Part shown: positions 27,849 through 36,926 of the stretch, piece by piece
Position numbering within the stretch: the stretch's first letter is position 1
Layout of the letters: each line of letters starts with the position of its first letter
Origin: Ningiella ruwaisensis
Lineage (GTDB): Bacteria; Pseudomonadota; Gammaproteobacteria; Enterobacterales; Alteromonadaceae
DNA length: 64,000 nt
Reading direction: 5' to 3'
NCBI RefSeq assembly: GCF_004798935.1
Contig: NZ_RAHT01000009.1
Span: 88,098 to 152,097, forward strand
Notes under the pieces: model-generated
What the model saw: the letters and a program-made list of their open reading frames with translations, nothing else
Databases searched by the model: none
What the model was told of the DNA's origin: nothing
Made by a program: the position numbers and the translations under genes

Positions 27849-28436
27849 TTGGAAGCCTTGTTTTTAGGTACTTCAATTTTCGATAATTTTTTTGCAGGCG
27901 GAGTCAGTGCAGGTCAGCAAGTGTTGGTTGCTGAAATTTTTGGCGCAGTGGCTGTTGTGTTCAATTTTATTGGTTATCGACAAAGTGATATCAATCGATA
28001 TCGCTTTATATCCGCCATCGCATTAGCGGCCGTCAGCATCCATTTTTTTCTCTTAGGCGCTCTGGCAGCCGGGATCGGTACGGCGTTGGCAAGCGTCAGA
28101 AATCTCATCGCCATTTATTATCGCGGCAACCCCATCTTGGCCATGTTTGTGGTATTGAACATCGCGTTCTTTTCTTATGAATGGTTTTATTTAGATAGCC
28201 CCTGGATCATCATTATCGCTTACACATCTTCCATGATATTTACGGTTGGCTCAATCATTTTCACGCAGGCTGCACAGGTGCGTCGCTGGTTTATACTGGC
28301 CGAAGGACTTGGATTAGTTTATGCAATCCTTGTGGGCAGTATTTTTGGAACTATTTTTAATATTACTAATTTATGCAGCATTTTTTATGTGCTTTATAAA
28401 GAGAGGCAAGAGAGGCCTGACGATAGGCAACCGTGA
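27849..28436 (+). CDS. YgjV-family inner membrane protein
   Basis: 195 residues with about six hydrophobic segments; VAEIFGAVAVVFNFIGY, IHFFLLGALAAGIGTALASVRN and a C-terminal TNLCSIFYVLY fit the YgjV family, whose function is not established. The start is TTG 27849: AGAGGG at 27834-27839 is nine bases upstream and no ATG lies nearer. Single gene facing the convergent lipoprotein. Confidence 0.78.
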   Translation: MEALFLGTSIFDNFFAGGVSAGQQVLVAEIFGAVAVVFNFIGYRQSDINRYRFISAIALAAVSIHFFLLGALAAGIGTALASVRNLIAIYYRGNPILAMFVVLNIAFFSYEWFYLDSPWIIIIAYTSSMIFTVGSIIFTQAAQVRRWFILAEGLGLVYAILVGSIFGTIFNITNLCSIFYVLYKERQERPDDRQP

Positions 28437-28507
28437 TACCGTGAGGTTTTGCTCGTATATGTTAGCTCCGCTGGAATTTCCGGTTTAATATCAAAATGGC
28501 GGGATAG

Positions 28508-28533
28508 GAGTAAGCCTGATTACAGGCTTACTC
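28508..28533. terminator. 11-bp hairpin at the end of the lipoprotein gene
   Basis: GAGTAAGCCTG at 28508-28518 pairs perfectly with CAGGCTTACTC at 28523-28533, loop of four. The lipoprotein stop codon (28528-28530, minus strand) is inside the stem. There is no clear T-run, so it may act as an mRNA 3' stabiliser or a weak bidirectional terminator between convergent genes. Confidence 0.6.
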
Positions 28534-30747
28534 ACGATTCACGATATGGCTTTGAATATTTAGTAAACCTGCCTCTAATATCTGCGACACAAATACCATC
28601 TCACGGTTTGTTGCCAAACTCACGCTTACTTGCGAAATGCTTGCGTTGTTTGTATCTTGCATCAAAGTAGCGGGTGTGGACCATGGTGCATCACTATTCA
28701 AACTTCTGGTCACATAAAGTATTCTTTCGCCAAATTCAGCGTTTTCCAATTCTACAGTCTGCACCCATGCAATAAGTGCATCATGGTCAGTATTCATGTC
28801 AATTGAAACACCTAAGCTGTTTTCGATATTCAGTTGACCGTTTAAGTCCTCCAGTAAAATTGCATCTTGCCAACCGGTTTGATTACTCCAGACGCTAGCA
28901 TATGCGTTTATCTCGCTTCCACTTTGCTGCACCCACGAAGCAACAGCGTAGTCACTCGTTGATGCAAGCTTGGGTAGGATAGCGCCTCCAGTATCTTGAC
29001 TATGCAAGGATACTGCGCCACTCCAACCTGAAGCCTCAATATACTGGTTAATATAAGCAAGCTCTGCGACCTCTCCATCGAGGCGTTGAGTAAAGGCTAC
29101 GAATGCATCGCCGGATTCGGTAACTGAAACACTGATATATTGTCCTACAACAGTGCTTGCTACATCTTTTTGCAACATAGTAAAGTTGCTAAGGTCATTG
29201 CTTCCCATTACCTGTAGATTATCAATAACAAACGCCACAATCCTGTCTCCGCTTCCGTTTACTTCAACATCAATTCCCGTTGAGACATTTGAAATCTCTG
29301 TTCCACTAACAATCGGTTGGCTCAGTAATAAAGGCGCACCCCATGACTCAGTTAGATGATCGTATTCTGAGACCTGTACGGTACCATCAAAGGTCCATAT
29401 TGCGGTTGCATTCCCTTGAGCATCCATTGCAATCTTGTGCTGTGGTGGACTACTTTGATTTCCACTATCGTTTACGTTAATTCTATGAGGTTCTGCCCAG
29501 CCCGAATTAAGGTCAAAAGAAGAGGTCATTATGTGAATTTCTATAGAGGAATTCACTAAAACTGTTTCTTGCCAGATAGCAAAGCCGTTTCCGCTTGAAT
29601 TAATTGCCAAGTCCAAATTAGCAGTGCGAGGGAAAGTCTCCGGCGCATTTACTTGAACTGGGTCCGACCAACCATTGTCTTGCGAATAATGATTACTAAA
29701 AATCGCACCGTCCTGGCCCCAAAGCGCAATGACATTGCCATTCTCATTTCCGATAGAAACGGGGTCGCGCGCGGGCGCTCCCGGAGAGTTAATCAGTTCC
29801 AGTTTGACGTCAGTTTGTTCTGCATCCTCCGTAGTAAAAGTTATAAGTATTGGTTCTTCTATGGTGTTACCAGCGGTATCGCTTACCTCAGAAGTAATTT
29901 CCAGGGAATAGCGGGTATTGCTCAACAATACATCGTCAGGAATTACAGTTACTGTGTTTTCCATCAGTGAGACTTCAACCTCGATGGGAAGCATGCTTTC
30001 GTCCATCAGTTTAATGCTTGTATTATCAATGGAATCAAGGGCCAACACCTCGCTGAAAACGAGTCTCACTGCAATATCGGTAGAAACATCGTTGGCATTA
30101 TTTTGTGGTACGCTTGATACGAGTGAAGGTGGGACAGAGTCAGTAACAATGATCGTCCGCGTTATCGTTTGCGCTGCATTCCCGCTACTATCACTCACAT
30201 CATATTCCAATGTGTAGGTACCGATAATGCTTGTATCAACGTTTCCGCTGACTTGAATATCAGCGCTCAAATCTCCCTCAAAGCTATCCATTGCTGTCGC
30301 TCCCTGATCATTGTAATCATCACCCAATTCTATCTCTTCACTCGATTCACCTATAAGAGATATGACGGGCGCTATGCTATCTACAACGGCCACGCTCCTA
30401 ATTACCGGTGTAGCCGCATTTCCTGCGGCATCGCTGACAGTATAAGTCAACTCATAAATTCCCAGCCGTGAAGTATTAACTTGGCCTTCAATATCTATAT
30501 TTTCACTAATATCACCGTCTATGTTATCACTTGCTGTAGCACCCTCGTCTTCATAGGTTTCGCCTGCTTCTATCGTTAAAGATGCTTCTCCTACCAAAGA
30601 AATGACTGGCGCAACGGTATCAGGTGGATCAATAGGAGGAGCGAGCGGATCATTTGTTTCGGCATCGTTACTATCGCTGCGACAGGCGGCAAGTAAAATG
30701 ATTAAGCTTAATATTGTGAGGCCATATTTGAAGACTTGTTGGCTCAT
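28528..30747 (-). CDS. Large lipoprotein with Ig-like repeats and propeller-like C-half
   Basis: 739 residues. The signal peptide ends in lipobox LAAC (Cys22). Next come two DUF5011-type Ig-like repeats (about 45-125 and 126-205; compare TYEDEGATASDNIDGD with DYNDQGATAMDSFEGD), then a Big_5-type Ig domain (about 208-312: VSSVPQNNANDVSTD to ITFTTED). The rest (315-739) repeats a motif of a W-containing strand plus 'GW..P' (ALWGQDGAIFSNH, AIWQETVLVN, AIWTFDGTVQ, AWVQTVEL), suggesting a sialidase-like beta-propeller. Likely outer-membrane and surface-facing; ligand unknown. Divergent from an AraC regulator 148 bases away that may control it. Confidence 0.8.
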   Translation of the reverse strand: MSQQVFKYGLTILSLIILLAACRSDSNDAETNDPLAPPIDPPDTVAPVISLVGEASLTIEAGETYEDEGATASDNIDGDISENIDIEGQVNTSRLGIYELTYTVSDAAGNAATPVIRSVAVVDSIAPVISLIGESSEEIELGDDYNDQGATAMDSFEGDLSADIQVSGNVDTSIIGTYTLEYDVSDSSGNAAQTITRTIIVTDSVPPSLVSSVPQNNANDVSTDIAVRLVFSEVLALDSIDNTSIKLMDESMLPIEVEVSLMENTVTVIPDDVLLSNTRYSLEITSEVSDTAGNTIEEPILITFTTEDAEQTDVKLELINSPGAPARDPVSIGNENGNVIALWGQDGAIFSNHYSQDNGWSDPVQVNAPETFPRTANLDLAINSSGNGFAIWQETVLVNSSIEIHIMTSSFDLNSGWAEPHRINVNDSGNQSSPPQHKIAMDAQGNATAIWTFDGTVQVSEYDHLTESWGAPLLLSQPIVSGTEISNVSTGIDVEVNGSGDRIVAFVIDNLQVMGSNDLSNFTMLQKDVASTVVGQYISVSVTESGDAFVAFTQRLDGEVAELAYINQYIEASGWSGAVSLHSQDTGGAILPKLASTSDYAVASWVQQSGSEINAYASVWSNQTGWQDAILLEDLNGQLNIENSLGVSIDMNTDHDALIAWVQTVELENAEFGERILYVTRSLNSDAPWSTPATLMQDTNNASISQVSVSLATNREMVFVSQILEAGLLNIQSHIVNRE

Positions 30748-30895
30748 TGGTTTAGTCCTTTAAAAACTTATTAGAAATGATTTGTCTGTGTTATTTTTGG
30801 TCGGATTGGGATACCTTAGAACACATAACAATATCGATTATTAAAATAGTGTATTGCTTGTCTATTCTTCAATATTGTAAAAATCGGACATTCTT

Positions 30896-31723
30896 ATGAA
30901 ATCCATGTTTGAGCCTGCATTGCTACCAGATGGACTGCAGAAGCATTTCAGGCGAGCTTTAATTGCAATGGCTGGCAAAGAAATTGATATCACAATCCCA
31001 GTAAGTGCGACTGGGTATTGCTATTTGGGCTGGGTATTGAGAGGCAATTGGCAAGGCTATACAGGTGAAAAATTAATTTTTGATTCTAGTGTTGATGGTA
31101 ATTTGGCGATTGCTGGTCAAATTACACGACAAGACATCAGAGCACGCTTTAGCGGCGACTTAATTATGCTTAATCTCGAGTTTCAGGCAAGCGGCTTGTA
31201 TGAGGTCTTTGGTATAGATGTGAGTCGATTGAATAATCAAACCTTATCTATCAACGATATCATCCATTCAGTTCCGCGATTTTTGGATACCAAATTGCAA
31301 ACGGCAAGCGAACTAACGCGAAAGCTGGAATCTATCCTGTCCAATCTGCCGAAGTATCGACCTAAAGACAAGGTAGTAGAGGTGGTGTCGATGATTGAAG
31401 AACACTCAGGCGTGGTTAAAGTTCAGGAGCTAGCACAACAAGTCAAAGTCAATGAACGAACACTACATAGAAATTTTACGTTTTGTTGCGGCATAGGCCC
31501 AAAATCATTTGCCAAAACAATAAGAGTAAATAGTTTGCTGAATAGACTTCTTCAAGAACCTGAGAAATTATCAGAAATAGCATTGGAATATGGTTTTAGC
31601 GATCAAAGCCATATGAATAAAAGTATTGTTGAATTTCTGGGCTTAAGTCCACAAAAGGTACAGGCTGGCATTCATGAGATACTAGAAAGCTTTTTAGCGA
31701 ACTCGCAAGCTGACTCCAAATGA
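30896..31723 (+). CDS. AraC-family transcriptional regulator
   Basis: 275 residues. The C-terminal third has the two helix-turn-helix motifs of AraC/XylS proteins (VKVQELAQQVKVNERTLHRNF and LSEIALEYGFSDQSHMNKSIVEFLGLSPQ). The N-terminal 180 residues look like the beta-rich sensory half of this family (ITIPVSATGYCYLGWVLRG); the effector is unknown. It is divergent from the large lipoprotein gene, the usual arrangement for a local regulator and its target, but that link is inference. ATG 30896 has no strong ribosome site; an ATG at 30905 (MFEPALL) is also possible. Confidence 0.88.
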   Translation: MKSMFEPALLPDGLQKHFRRALIAMAGKEIDITIPVSATGYCYLGWVLRGNWQGYTGEKLIFDSSVDGNLAIAGQITRQDIRARFSGDLIMLNLEFQASGLYEVFGIDVSRLNNQTLSINDIIHSVPRFLDTKLQTASELTRKLESILSNLPKYRPKDKVVEVVSMIEEHSGVVKVQELAQQVKVNERTLHRNFTFCCGIGPKSFAKTIRVNSLLNRLLQEPEKLSEIALEYGFSDQSHMNKSIVEFLGLSPQKVQAGIHEILESFLANSQADSK

Positions 31724-31768
31724 TACTCAGCGATTAAGAATCATTTATAAACACATGGTTTATAAATA

Positions 31769-31809
31769 AATAACCCCTAACGATGATGTGTCAACGCTTA
31801 GGGGTTATT
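31769..31809. terminator. Bidirectional terminator between araC-type gene and exbD
   Basis: AATAACCCCTAA at 31769-31780 pairs perfectly with TTAGGGGTTATT at 31798-31809, a 12-bp stem with a 17-base loop. The minus-strand side continues into a T-rich stretch (TTATTTATTTATAAA), so it best serves exbD. Confidence 0.7.
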
Positions 31810-31834
31810 GAAATACTAATATGGTTAGCTAGGG

Positions 31835-32239
31835 CTAGTCTTTCTTTACTAACACCGATACGTTCGTAATACCCGCCAGTTTTACCTGATCCATTACTTC
31901 TACCACTATTCCGTGCTCAGTTAATTCGTGAGCCTGAATAGCTGCGGTCTCAGTCGCGTTTTCAGCTAAATATGTTTGGGTGTTTGCCACCACTCGGCGA
32001 ATGTCTACTATGCGTCCGCCCATCATAATCTGACCTGTCTCATCAATACGGATAGACAATGCCTTGCTCGGTTGGTTAGTTGGCGTATTGTCTTTAGGAC
32101 GGTTAGCCGTTAAGCCTTTTTCTGATGAAAAGGTGGTTGTAACGATGAAAAATATCAACATGATAAACACAATGTCTAGCATCGGTGTCATGTCAATTTG
32201 CGCGTCATCATCCGCCGCTGTATGCTTTTTTCTCTTCAT
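31835..32239 (-). CDS. ExbD/TolR family protein, orphan
   Basis: 134 residues with one membrane helix (about 20-40) preceded by AQIDMTPMLDIVFIMLIFF. The Asp in PMLD is the conserved protonatable residue that couples proton flow to TonB-type energy transfer. A periplasmic domain follows. ExbD needs an ExbB motor partner; none is encoded here, and the neighbours are fldB and a regulator. It may work with an ExbB elsewhere, as in organisms with multiple TonB systems. Confidence 0.88.
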   Translation of the reverse strand: MKRKKHTAADDDAQIDMTPMLDIVFIMLIFFIVTTTFSSEKGLTANRPKDNTPTNQPSKALSIRIDETGQIMMGGRIVDIRRVVANTQTYLAENATETAAIQAHELTEHGIVVEVMDQVKLAGITNVSVLVKKD

Positions 32240-32341
32240 TCTCTGACAGCTCTTCTTCTATTACCTTCCCCATAGTATATCGATTCACACAAAAATGAAT
32301 AGGGGGAAAAGTAAAAAATTCTTTAACAAATTGCTTTTTCT

Positions 32342-32398
32342 GGGGCGTGTTAGTTTTCGCTGTATGAAATTTGTTCACAGTAATAACTAATATGCCCT
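32342..32398. repeat. Imperfect palindrome related to that at 15676
   Basis: GGGGCGTGTTAG... at 32342-32363 pairs with 32377-32398 (...CTAATATGCCCT). Of 22 positions, 16 are Watson-Crick and most of the rest are G-T wobbles. Its outer sequence GGGCGTGTT then -TTCGCTG matches the arm at 15676 (GGGCGTGTT then -CTTTGCTG). The right end covers most of the fldB stop codon (32397-32399). Without a T-run it is more like a short interspersed palindrome than a standard terminator. Confidence 0.6.
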
Positions 32399-32933
32399 AG
32401 CTGGCTTGCCACTCTGCGACAATTTGTTCACACCATTTTTCTATGCGTTCGTCGCTCAAATCGAATTGATTTTCATCATCAAGACTCAAACCAACAAAAT
32501 ACTCACCATCTTCGGTTTGCCCCTTTGATGCGGTATATTCATAACCTTCTGTGGGCCAATATCCAATAATATCGCATCCCAGAAGAATCAGTTCATCGTG
32601 TAGCATACCCAATGCATCCTGAAACCAGTCAGCGTAACCGAGTTGATCACCAAGCCCATATAATGCAACCGTTTTTCCACTTAGGTTGAGCGTTGAAATG
32701 TCATCCCAGCTTGATTCCCAGTCCTCCTGCAATTCACCAAAGTCCCAGGTTGAAATACCGTAAATGATAATGTCGTAGTCGGCGGATTTTGCCAGTTGGG
32801 TATCTTTGATGTCAAACATATCAATGGACTGCCCGGTAAGCTGTTGTAGCTTCGCCTGAATTTTTTCACCGGCCATCTCTGTGTAACAGGTAGTTGAACC
32901 GTAGAAAATACCTATACGTTTGTCAGCGGTCAT
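32397..32933 (-). CDS. fldB: Flavodoxin, FldB type
   Basis: 178-residue FMN electron carrier. It matches E. coli FldB along its length: [20 protein letters not shown] (phosphate loop), [32 protein letters not shown] and a C-terminal [10 protein letters not shown]. The FLxxxGLG-type insert makes it a long-chain flavodoxin. FldB in enterobacteria belongs to the oxidative-stress response. Its stop codon lies in a palindromic repeat (32342-32398). Single gene, 43 bases after the PhoD-like phosphatase. Confidence 0.93.
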   Translation of the reverse strand: MTADKRIGIFYGSTTCYTEMAGEKIQAKLQQLTGQSIDMFDIKDTQLAKSADYDIIIYGISTWDFGELQEDWESSWDDISTLNLSGKTVALYGLGDQLGYADWFQDALGMLHDELILLGCDIIGYWPTEGYEYTASKGQTEDGEYFVGLSLDDENQFDLSDERIEKWCEQIVAEWQAS

Positions 32934-32976
32934 AACATCTCGTCATCATATTCTAAAATCTATTATGGTAAATGCT

Positions 32977-34896
32977 TTAATCATCGTGGGTAAACACTAC
33001 CTTTTTGCCGTCTGCACAGATCACAGTGCACTGCTTTTCATGCCCCTTTTCATCTAACTGTAAAAGACCAATGGCACAAGTGTTGACGATATCACCTTTT
33101 ATGTTTTCCGGCTTGCGTTGCTTGACCGACATGTTTCTGCGCTTTGTTAACCAGTTAAGCGGTGAGCGATGTCCATAAAGCCATCGATTAATGCGCTCAA
33201 ACCATCGAATTAGCTTTTCAGGAAATTCGTTATGTAATCCCGAGCATGTAAACTGGACAATTTTTGGGCTGTTGCGCCTAAACCTGAGAGAAACATCATA
33301 CACAAAGGAGTAATGTACATCGCCAGATAAAATAATAAAATTAGGCGGCGTTTTAATATGGCGAAAAATATTCAGCATGACATTTGCCGTGCCTCGATGC
33401 GCCATCCAATTCTCGGCATCAACCATTAAGGCACCACCAAAAGTGGTAAAGACACGCTGAATGGTTTCAATAAATTTAACGCCGTATACCGGCGCTGCGC
33501 TCACCATAATAACCGAGTCTTTGCCTAAAATATTCTGCTGCAATTCACATAAACCTTCCCAATCCATCAAACCCGAAGGTTTGTTTTTATTTGATTCACT
33601 GCGCCATCGCTGCGTGCGCGTATCTAATACTTGTATTGGAGGGGTCGTATTAAGTTGATAGTGCCATTGGTCAAAATCAAAAAGTGTGTCTATAAATTCG
33701 CTGTGCTGATTAAAGCCACCGTCGCAGAAAACGGCTTTTGCTCTTTCAAACAATGGCTTTAGTTTGCTTGCCGGATTACCTATTCCCTGGAAGAGAAAAT
33801 AGCCGGCAAGTGCGTTCCCGACAATGCGCTTTGAAAAGGGATTGCCATAAACCTGTTCTTCCCATCCGCGGGTAAGATTCCAATCGTCAGTAATGTCGTG
33901 ATCATCAAAAATCATATAGCTGGGAATGCGCGCCAGTCCATACTCAAGCTCAGGCAAGCCTTCACAAAAGTTTACGATATTGTCTTTTTCTTTTTCATAC
34001 TGCGATTTATACGCGTCTTTGATATCAGGTTTGTCTAAAGTAATGAAAGGCCATAAGCGTGATGACCAAGATAATAGATATAAGGCTATAACTTCATTCA
34101 GGGCGATTAAATGATTATGTGCATGGACTGAGGTAAATACCGGCTTACGTTTACCTTTAAAAAATGCATCTGTGAGTTTTTCGTTCGCTTCAATTTCGGG
34201 AAATAAGTGCTCGCGTTCATAAAAGCTGTGTTCATGCAACAGCAATTCTTGTGAATTAGCTATTACACTTGCTTCAAAATTTTCATGATGCAAGCCCAGC
34301 AAATCAATCACTTGATGTATGGCAAAAAGCATGGGACCTGCCACGTCATCGACATACACCTGATCGCCCGTTAAAAGCAGTAAATCTGGATAATCAGTTT
34401 TTGAAGACTCGGCTTTTAAAAGTTCCGATATAACAGGCAGGGCGTCCTTTTTATGAAAATGTGCCTTACGACAGCTTCCGTGAAGAACATTATTTAATTT
34501 CTTTGCAAAGTAAAAAGGAATGCTTTTCTCGGTATTTTGTTCACAATCGAAGAGTTCGGGTAAGGCTTGGTCAAGTGCTTGAGTATGACTATCTAGTTCA
34601 ATATCAATATTGTAGGCGTAAAAAGCATTTGCTCTTAACGCTATCTCGGGTTTAAGTCTCAGCAAATGGATATAGCAGTGTTTACCGACGCAAAAACTAA
34701 GTTGTTCACATTGCGCTTCTTCAAGCGCTAAAACATCTTTGTTTTCATCAAAAAGTTTGCCGTGCAATGTCGCTTGCTTACTTGTCACCAGATAAAGCGT
34801 GACAATGTTGTTGTCAACATGTCGCAGCATCGGGCCAAGAATAATCAATGGTAAGCTTTTTTCGGAACTTTTTGTCATTAAGTCCACATCTGTCAT
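32977..34896 (-). CDS. PhoD-like metallophosphatase
   Basis: About 639 residues of the PhoD/alkaline-phosphatase-D-like superfamily. Metal and catalytic motifs are spread as expected: LLLTGDQVYVDDVAGP (near 180), YMIFDDHDITDDWNLTRGW (near 330), LDTRTQRWRS, and IILSGDVHYSFVYDV (near 545). There is no clear signal peptide, unlike secreted Bacillus PhoD, so it may act in the cytoplasm. Phosphodiesters or phosphomonoesters are likely substrates. Start ATG 34896 is preferred; ATG 34878 is also possible, with a weak ribosome site in both cases. Divergent from the phytase-like protein gene. Confidence 0.85.
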   Translation of the reverse strand: MTDVDLMTKSSEKSLPLIILGPMLRHVDNNIVTLYLVTSKQATLHGKLFDENKDVLALEEAQCEQLSFCVGKHCYIHLLRLKPEIALRANAFYAYNIDIELDSHTQALDQALPELFDCEQNTEKSIPFYFAKKLNNVLHGSCRKAHFHKKDALPVISELLKAESSKTDYPDLLLLTGDQVYVDDVAGPMLFAIHQVIDLLGLHHENFEASVIANSQELLLHEHSFYEREHLFPEIEANEKLTDAFFKGKRKPVFTSVHAHNHLIALNEVIALYLLSWSSRLWPFITLDKPDIKDAYKSQYEKEKDNIVNFCEGLPELEYGLARIPSYMIFDDHDITDDWNLTRGWEEQVYGNPFSKRIVGNALAGYFLFQGIGNPASKLKPLFERAKAVFCDGGFNQHSEFIDTLFDFDQWHYQLNTTPPIQVLDTRTQRWRSESNKNKPSGLMDWEGLCELQQNILGKDSVIMVSAAPVYGVKFIETIQRVFTTFGGALMVDAENWMAHRGTANVMLNIFRHIKTPPNFIILSGDVHYSFVYDVSLRFRRNSPKIVQFTCSGLHNEFPEKLIRWFERINRWLYGHRSPLNWLTKRRNMSVKQRKPENIKGDIVNTCAIGLLQLDEKGHEKQCTVICADGKKVVFTHDD

Positions 34897-34922
34897 CAAA
34901 TTTACAAAATTTTACGTATAAT
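34890..34922 (+). promoter_or_regulatory. Possible Pho box and promoter for the 34974 gene
   Basis: CTGTCAT at 34890-34896 matches one Pho-box half perfectly; CAAA and a weak second half (TTTACAA) follow, and a perfect TATAAT sits at 34917-34922, nine bases downstream, as in PhoB-activated promoters. The first half overlaps the start codon proposed for the divergent PhoD-like gene, so part of the match could be coding. Confidence 0.35.
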
Positions 34923-34973
34923 GAAGTTCATCACAAGCCAAGCATAACATGTTGATTAAGAGATAGTTATTAG

Positions 34974-36164
34974 GTGTACACTTTAAACTGTAAAACTTCG
35001 TTAAACTTTTTTACCACTATTGTCGGCTTAAGCATGCTTATGCTAGCTAAACCCGTTTGTAGTAAGAGCAATGAGATCCAACTCGCCCCTGCATTGGTAC
35101 TTAATGGACAGTGGATACGCGAGTCAGATGGGAGTTCAATGCTAAATCCTCAAACATCTGGATTAGCATTTCACCCAGAAGGATATCTAAGTATCTCTGA
35201 TGCAAGCGCAGATGAGTCGCAAATTCAGCGTCTGCATTTAATAGACAGACAATCATCTTTCATTTTGGAAAAGTTTGGACCAATAAAACTTGCCGAAGCG
35301 TTAAGTGAAAGTTGTTTCGCCCCATATTTACAAGACAGACCCGATTTTGAGGCGCTAGTTGCGCTTCCGGGCAAGCCGAATACCTGGATAAGTGTCACTG
35401 AAGATGCAACTCGCTCACAGCCCCTAAGTCCCGCCTGCATCGAGCAATATCGTGAAACCGGTTCGACAGACTATCCTAGCTTGCTGGTTGAAATTACCAT
35501 GCGAAACGAGAGTTTGTTGATAAGCGGTGTCAGGCCAGTTCAGTTTGCGAAAGAAGATGAAGTGGGTAATTTCCCTAATGACGGCATTGAAGGCTTAGCG
35601 GTTGATAAACAAGGTAAGTTGTATCTTGGCCTGGAAAAAGATAATCACCAGCATGCTCGTGTTTTCTTTGTAAATTTAAATGAGGAACTATTTAATACCC
35701 AATCATTCATTTTAGCCAAAGATGCCAATTTAAACTTACCGCAAATTGAGGAAGGAAATCACCCGATAAACGGTATGGATATTGTCTATCCTGATAATAA
35801 TCAAAACGGATATCTGATTGCAGCCGCACGAAACGATAATGAGTTATGGATCATGGATTTAGACGGTGTAAAGCCAACACGCATCGTCCCGCTTACGTTT
35901 TTTGCACCTAGCTTTACGTTTGGTGACTTACCTGAGACAGTCTATAGTCTGCAGGACTGTAATGAGATAAAAAACGGCTGGCACAAAATGCACAACGCTT
36001 CGTTAGAGGGAGTGCTTGTTGACGAAGATACCTTGGTACTTATTAATGACCCGTGGAAAGCTAATTATCTAAAAAATGTAAAATGTGAGGCTGACAAACT
36101 GCCGTATGAGAGAATGTCACCTCTAATTTTCAAAACACCATTACAAGCAGACTGGTTTAAGTAA
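34974..36164 (+). CDS. Secreted phytase-like/esterase-like beta-propeller protein
   Basis: 396 residues with a signal peptide (about 1-31, ending VCSKS). The body resembles the esterase-like activity of phytase family (PF13449): repeated beta-propeller strands, TSGLAFHPEGYLSISD, RPDFEALVAL, NDGIEGLAVDKQGKLYLGLEKD, and SLEGVLVDEDTLVLIND. Its substrate is unproven; phosphate esters are a guess backed by the neighbouring PhoD-like phosphatase, divergently arranged across a 77-base gap. GTG 34974 is the only start giving the signal peptide; no good Shine-Dalgarno is seen. Confidence 0.72.
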   Translation: MYTLNCKTSLNFFTTIVGLSMLMLAKPVCSKSNEIQLAPALVLNGQWIRESDGSSMLNPQTSGLAFHPEGYLSISDASADESQIQRLHLIDRQSSFILEKFGPIKLAEALSESCFAPYLQDRPDFEALVALPGKPNTWISVTEDATRSQPLSPACIEQYRETGSTDYPSLLVEITMRNESLLISGVRPVQFAKEDEVGNFPNDGIEGLAVDKQGKLYLGLEKDNHQHARVFFVNLNEELFNTQSFILAKDANLNLPQIEEGNHPINGMDIVYPDNNQNGYLIAAARNDNELWIMDLDGVKPTRIVPLTFFAPSFTFGDLPETVYSLQDCNEIKNGWHKMHNASLEGVLVDEDTLVLINDPWKANYLKNVKCEADKLPYERMSPLIFKTPLQADWFK

Positions 36165-36165
36165 A

Positions 36166-36183
36166 GTCTTTACAAGTAAAGAC
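36166..36183 (+). repeat. Short palindrome after the phytase-like gene
   Basis: GTCTTTAC at 36166-36173 and GTAAAGAC at 36176-36183 form an 8-bp stem with a two-base gap, immediately after the stop codon, followed by ATTTTAAG. The loop is too tight for an ordinary terminator. Variants of AAGTAAAG repeat at 36159, 36175 and 36189. Confidence 0.4.
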
Positions 36184-36253
36184 ATTTTAAGTAAAGGCGT
36201 TATAATTAAAAGCTCGTTGATTAAGCGTCACTTAGTATTGCTTTAGCTTTCTA

Positions 36254-36793
36254 TTACTGGGATTTTAAACGACTGGCAAAGGTTTTTTTAAACTTTGCCA
36301 GCTTCGGCGCCACTACCATATTGCAATATACATTTTGCGGATTGTTATTGAAGTAGTCCTGATGATAATCCTCGGCCTGTTTGTACTTACCTAGAGCTTC
36401 AACTTCAGTCACGATTTTTTCTGGCCACATGTCCATATCACGCATTTCACTGATTATTTTTTCAGCATCATGCTTTTGTGCATCGTTGCTATAATAAATT
36501 CCAGAGCGATACTGTGTGCCAACATCATTGCCTTGTCGATTAAGTTGCGTTGGATCATGCAGGGCAAAAAAGATTTCTAGGATTTCGCGTCTACTAATTT
36601 GCTCATCATCAAAAGTAACTTGTACCACTTCAGCGTAACCAGTGTTGCCGCTACACACTTGTTCATAATTTGGATTATCTGTATGTCCGTTTGCATATCC
36701 AGAGTAAGCGCTTACCACACCCTCAATCTGATTAAATGCACTTTCTATACACCAAAAACATCCACCGCCAAGCGTGATCGTTTCATGAGCCAT
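36254..36793 (-). CDS. msrA: Peptide-methionine (S)-S-oxide reductase MsrA
   Basis: Repairs oxidised methionine S-sulfoxide in proteins. 179 residues with the catalytic GGGCFWCIESAF (nucleophile Cys12), YEQVCSGNTGYAEVVQV and the C-terminal VYCNMVVAPKLAKFKK. No signal peptide, so cytoplasmic. ATG 36793 has AGGAAG about 7 bases upstream on the minus strand. Divergent from the DCC protein gene. Confidence 0.96.
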   Translation of the reverse strand: MAHETITLGGGCFWCIESAFNQIEGVVSAYSGYANGHTDNPNYEQVCSGNTGYAEVVQVTFDDEQISRREILEIFFALHDPTQLNRQGNDVGTQYRSGIYYSNDAQKHDAEKIISEMRDMDMWPEKIVTEVEALGKYKQAEDYHQDYFNNNPQNVYCNMVVAPKLAKFKKTFASRLKSQ

Positions 36794-36926
36794 TGTTAGC
36801 TTCCTTTTACAGGTTAAAATTGGAGTTTATACATGTATGCAAGCGCTTAGGTTTTCAAGTCATCTGTAATAAGAAAAAAAGCGTACACACTTCAAGAGTT
36901 AATTTATTCACGATGTAGGAGTTGAT

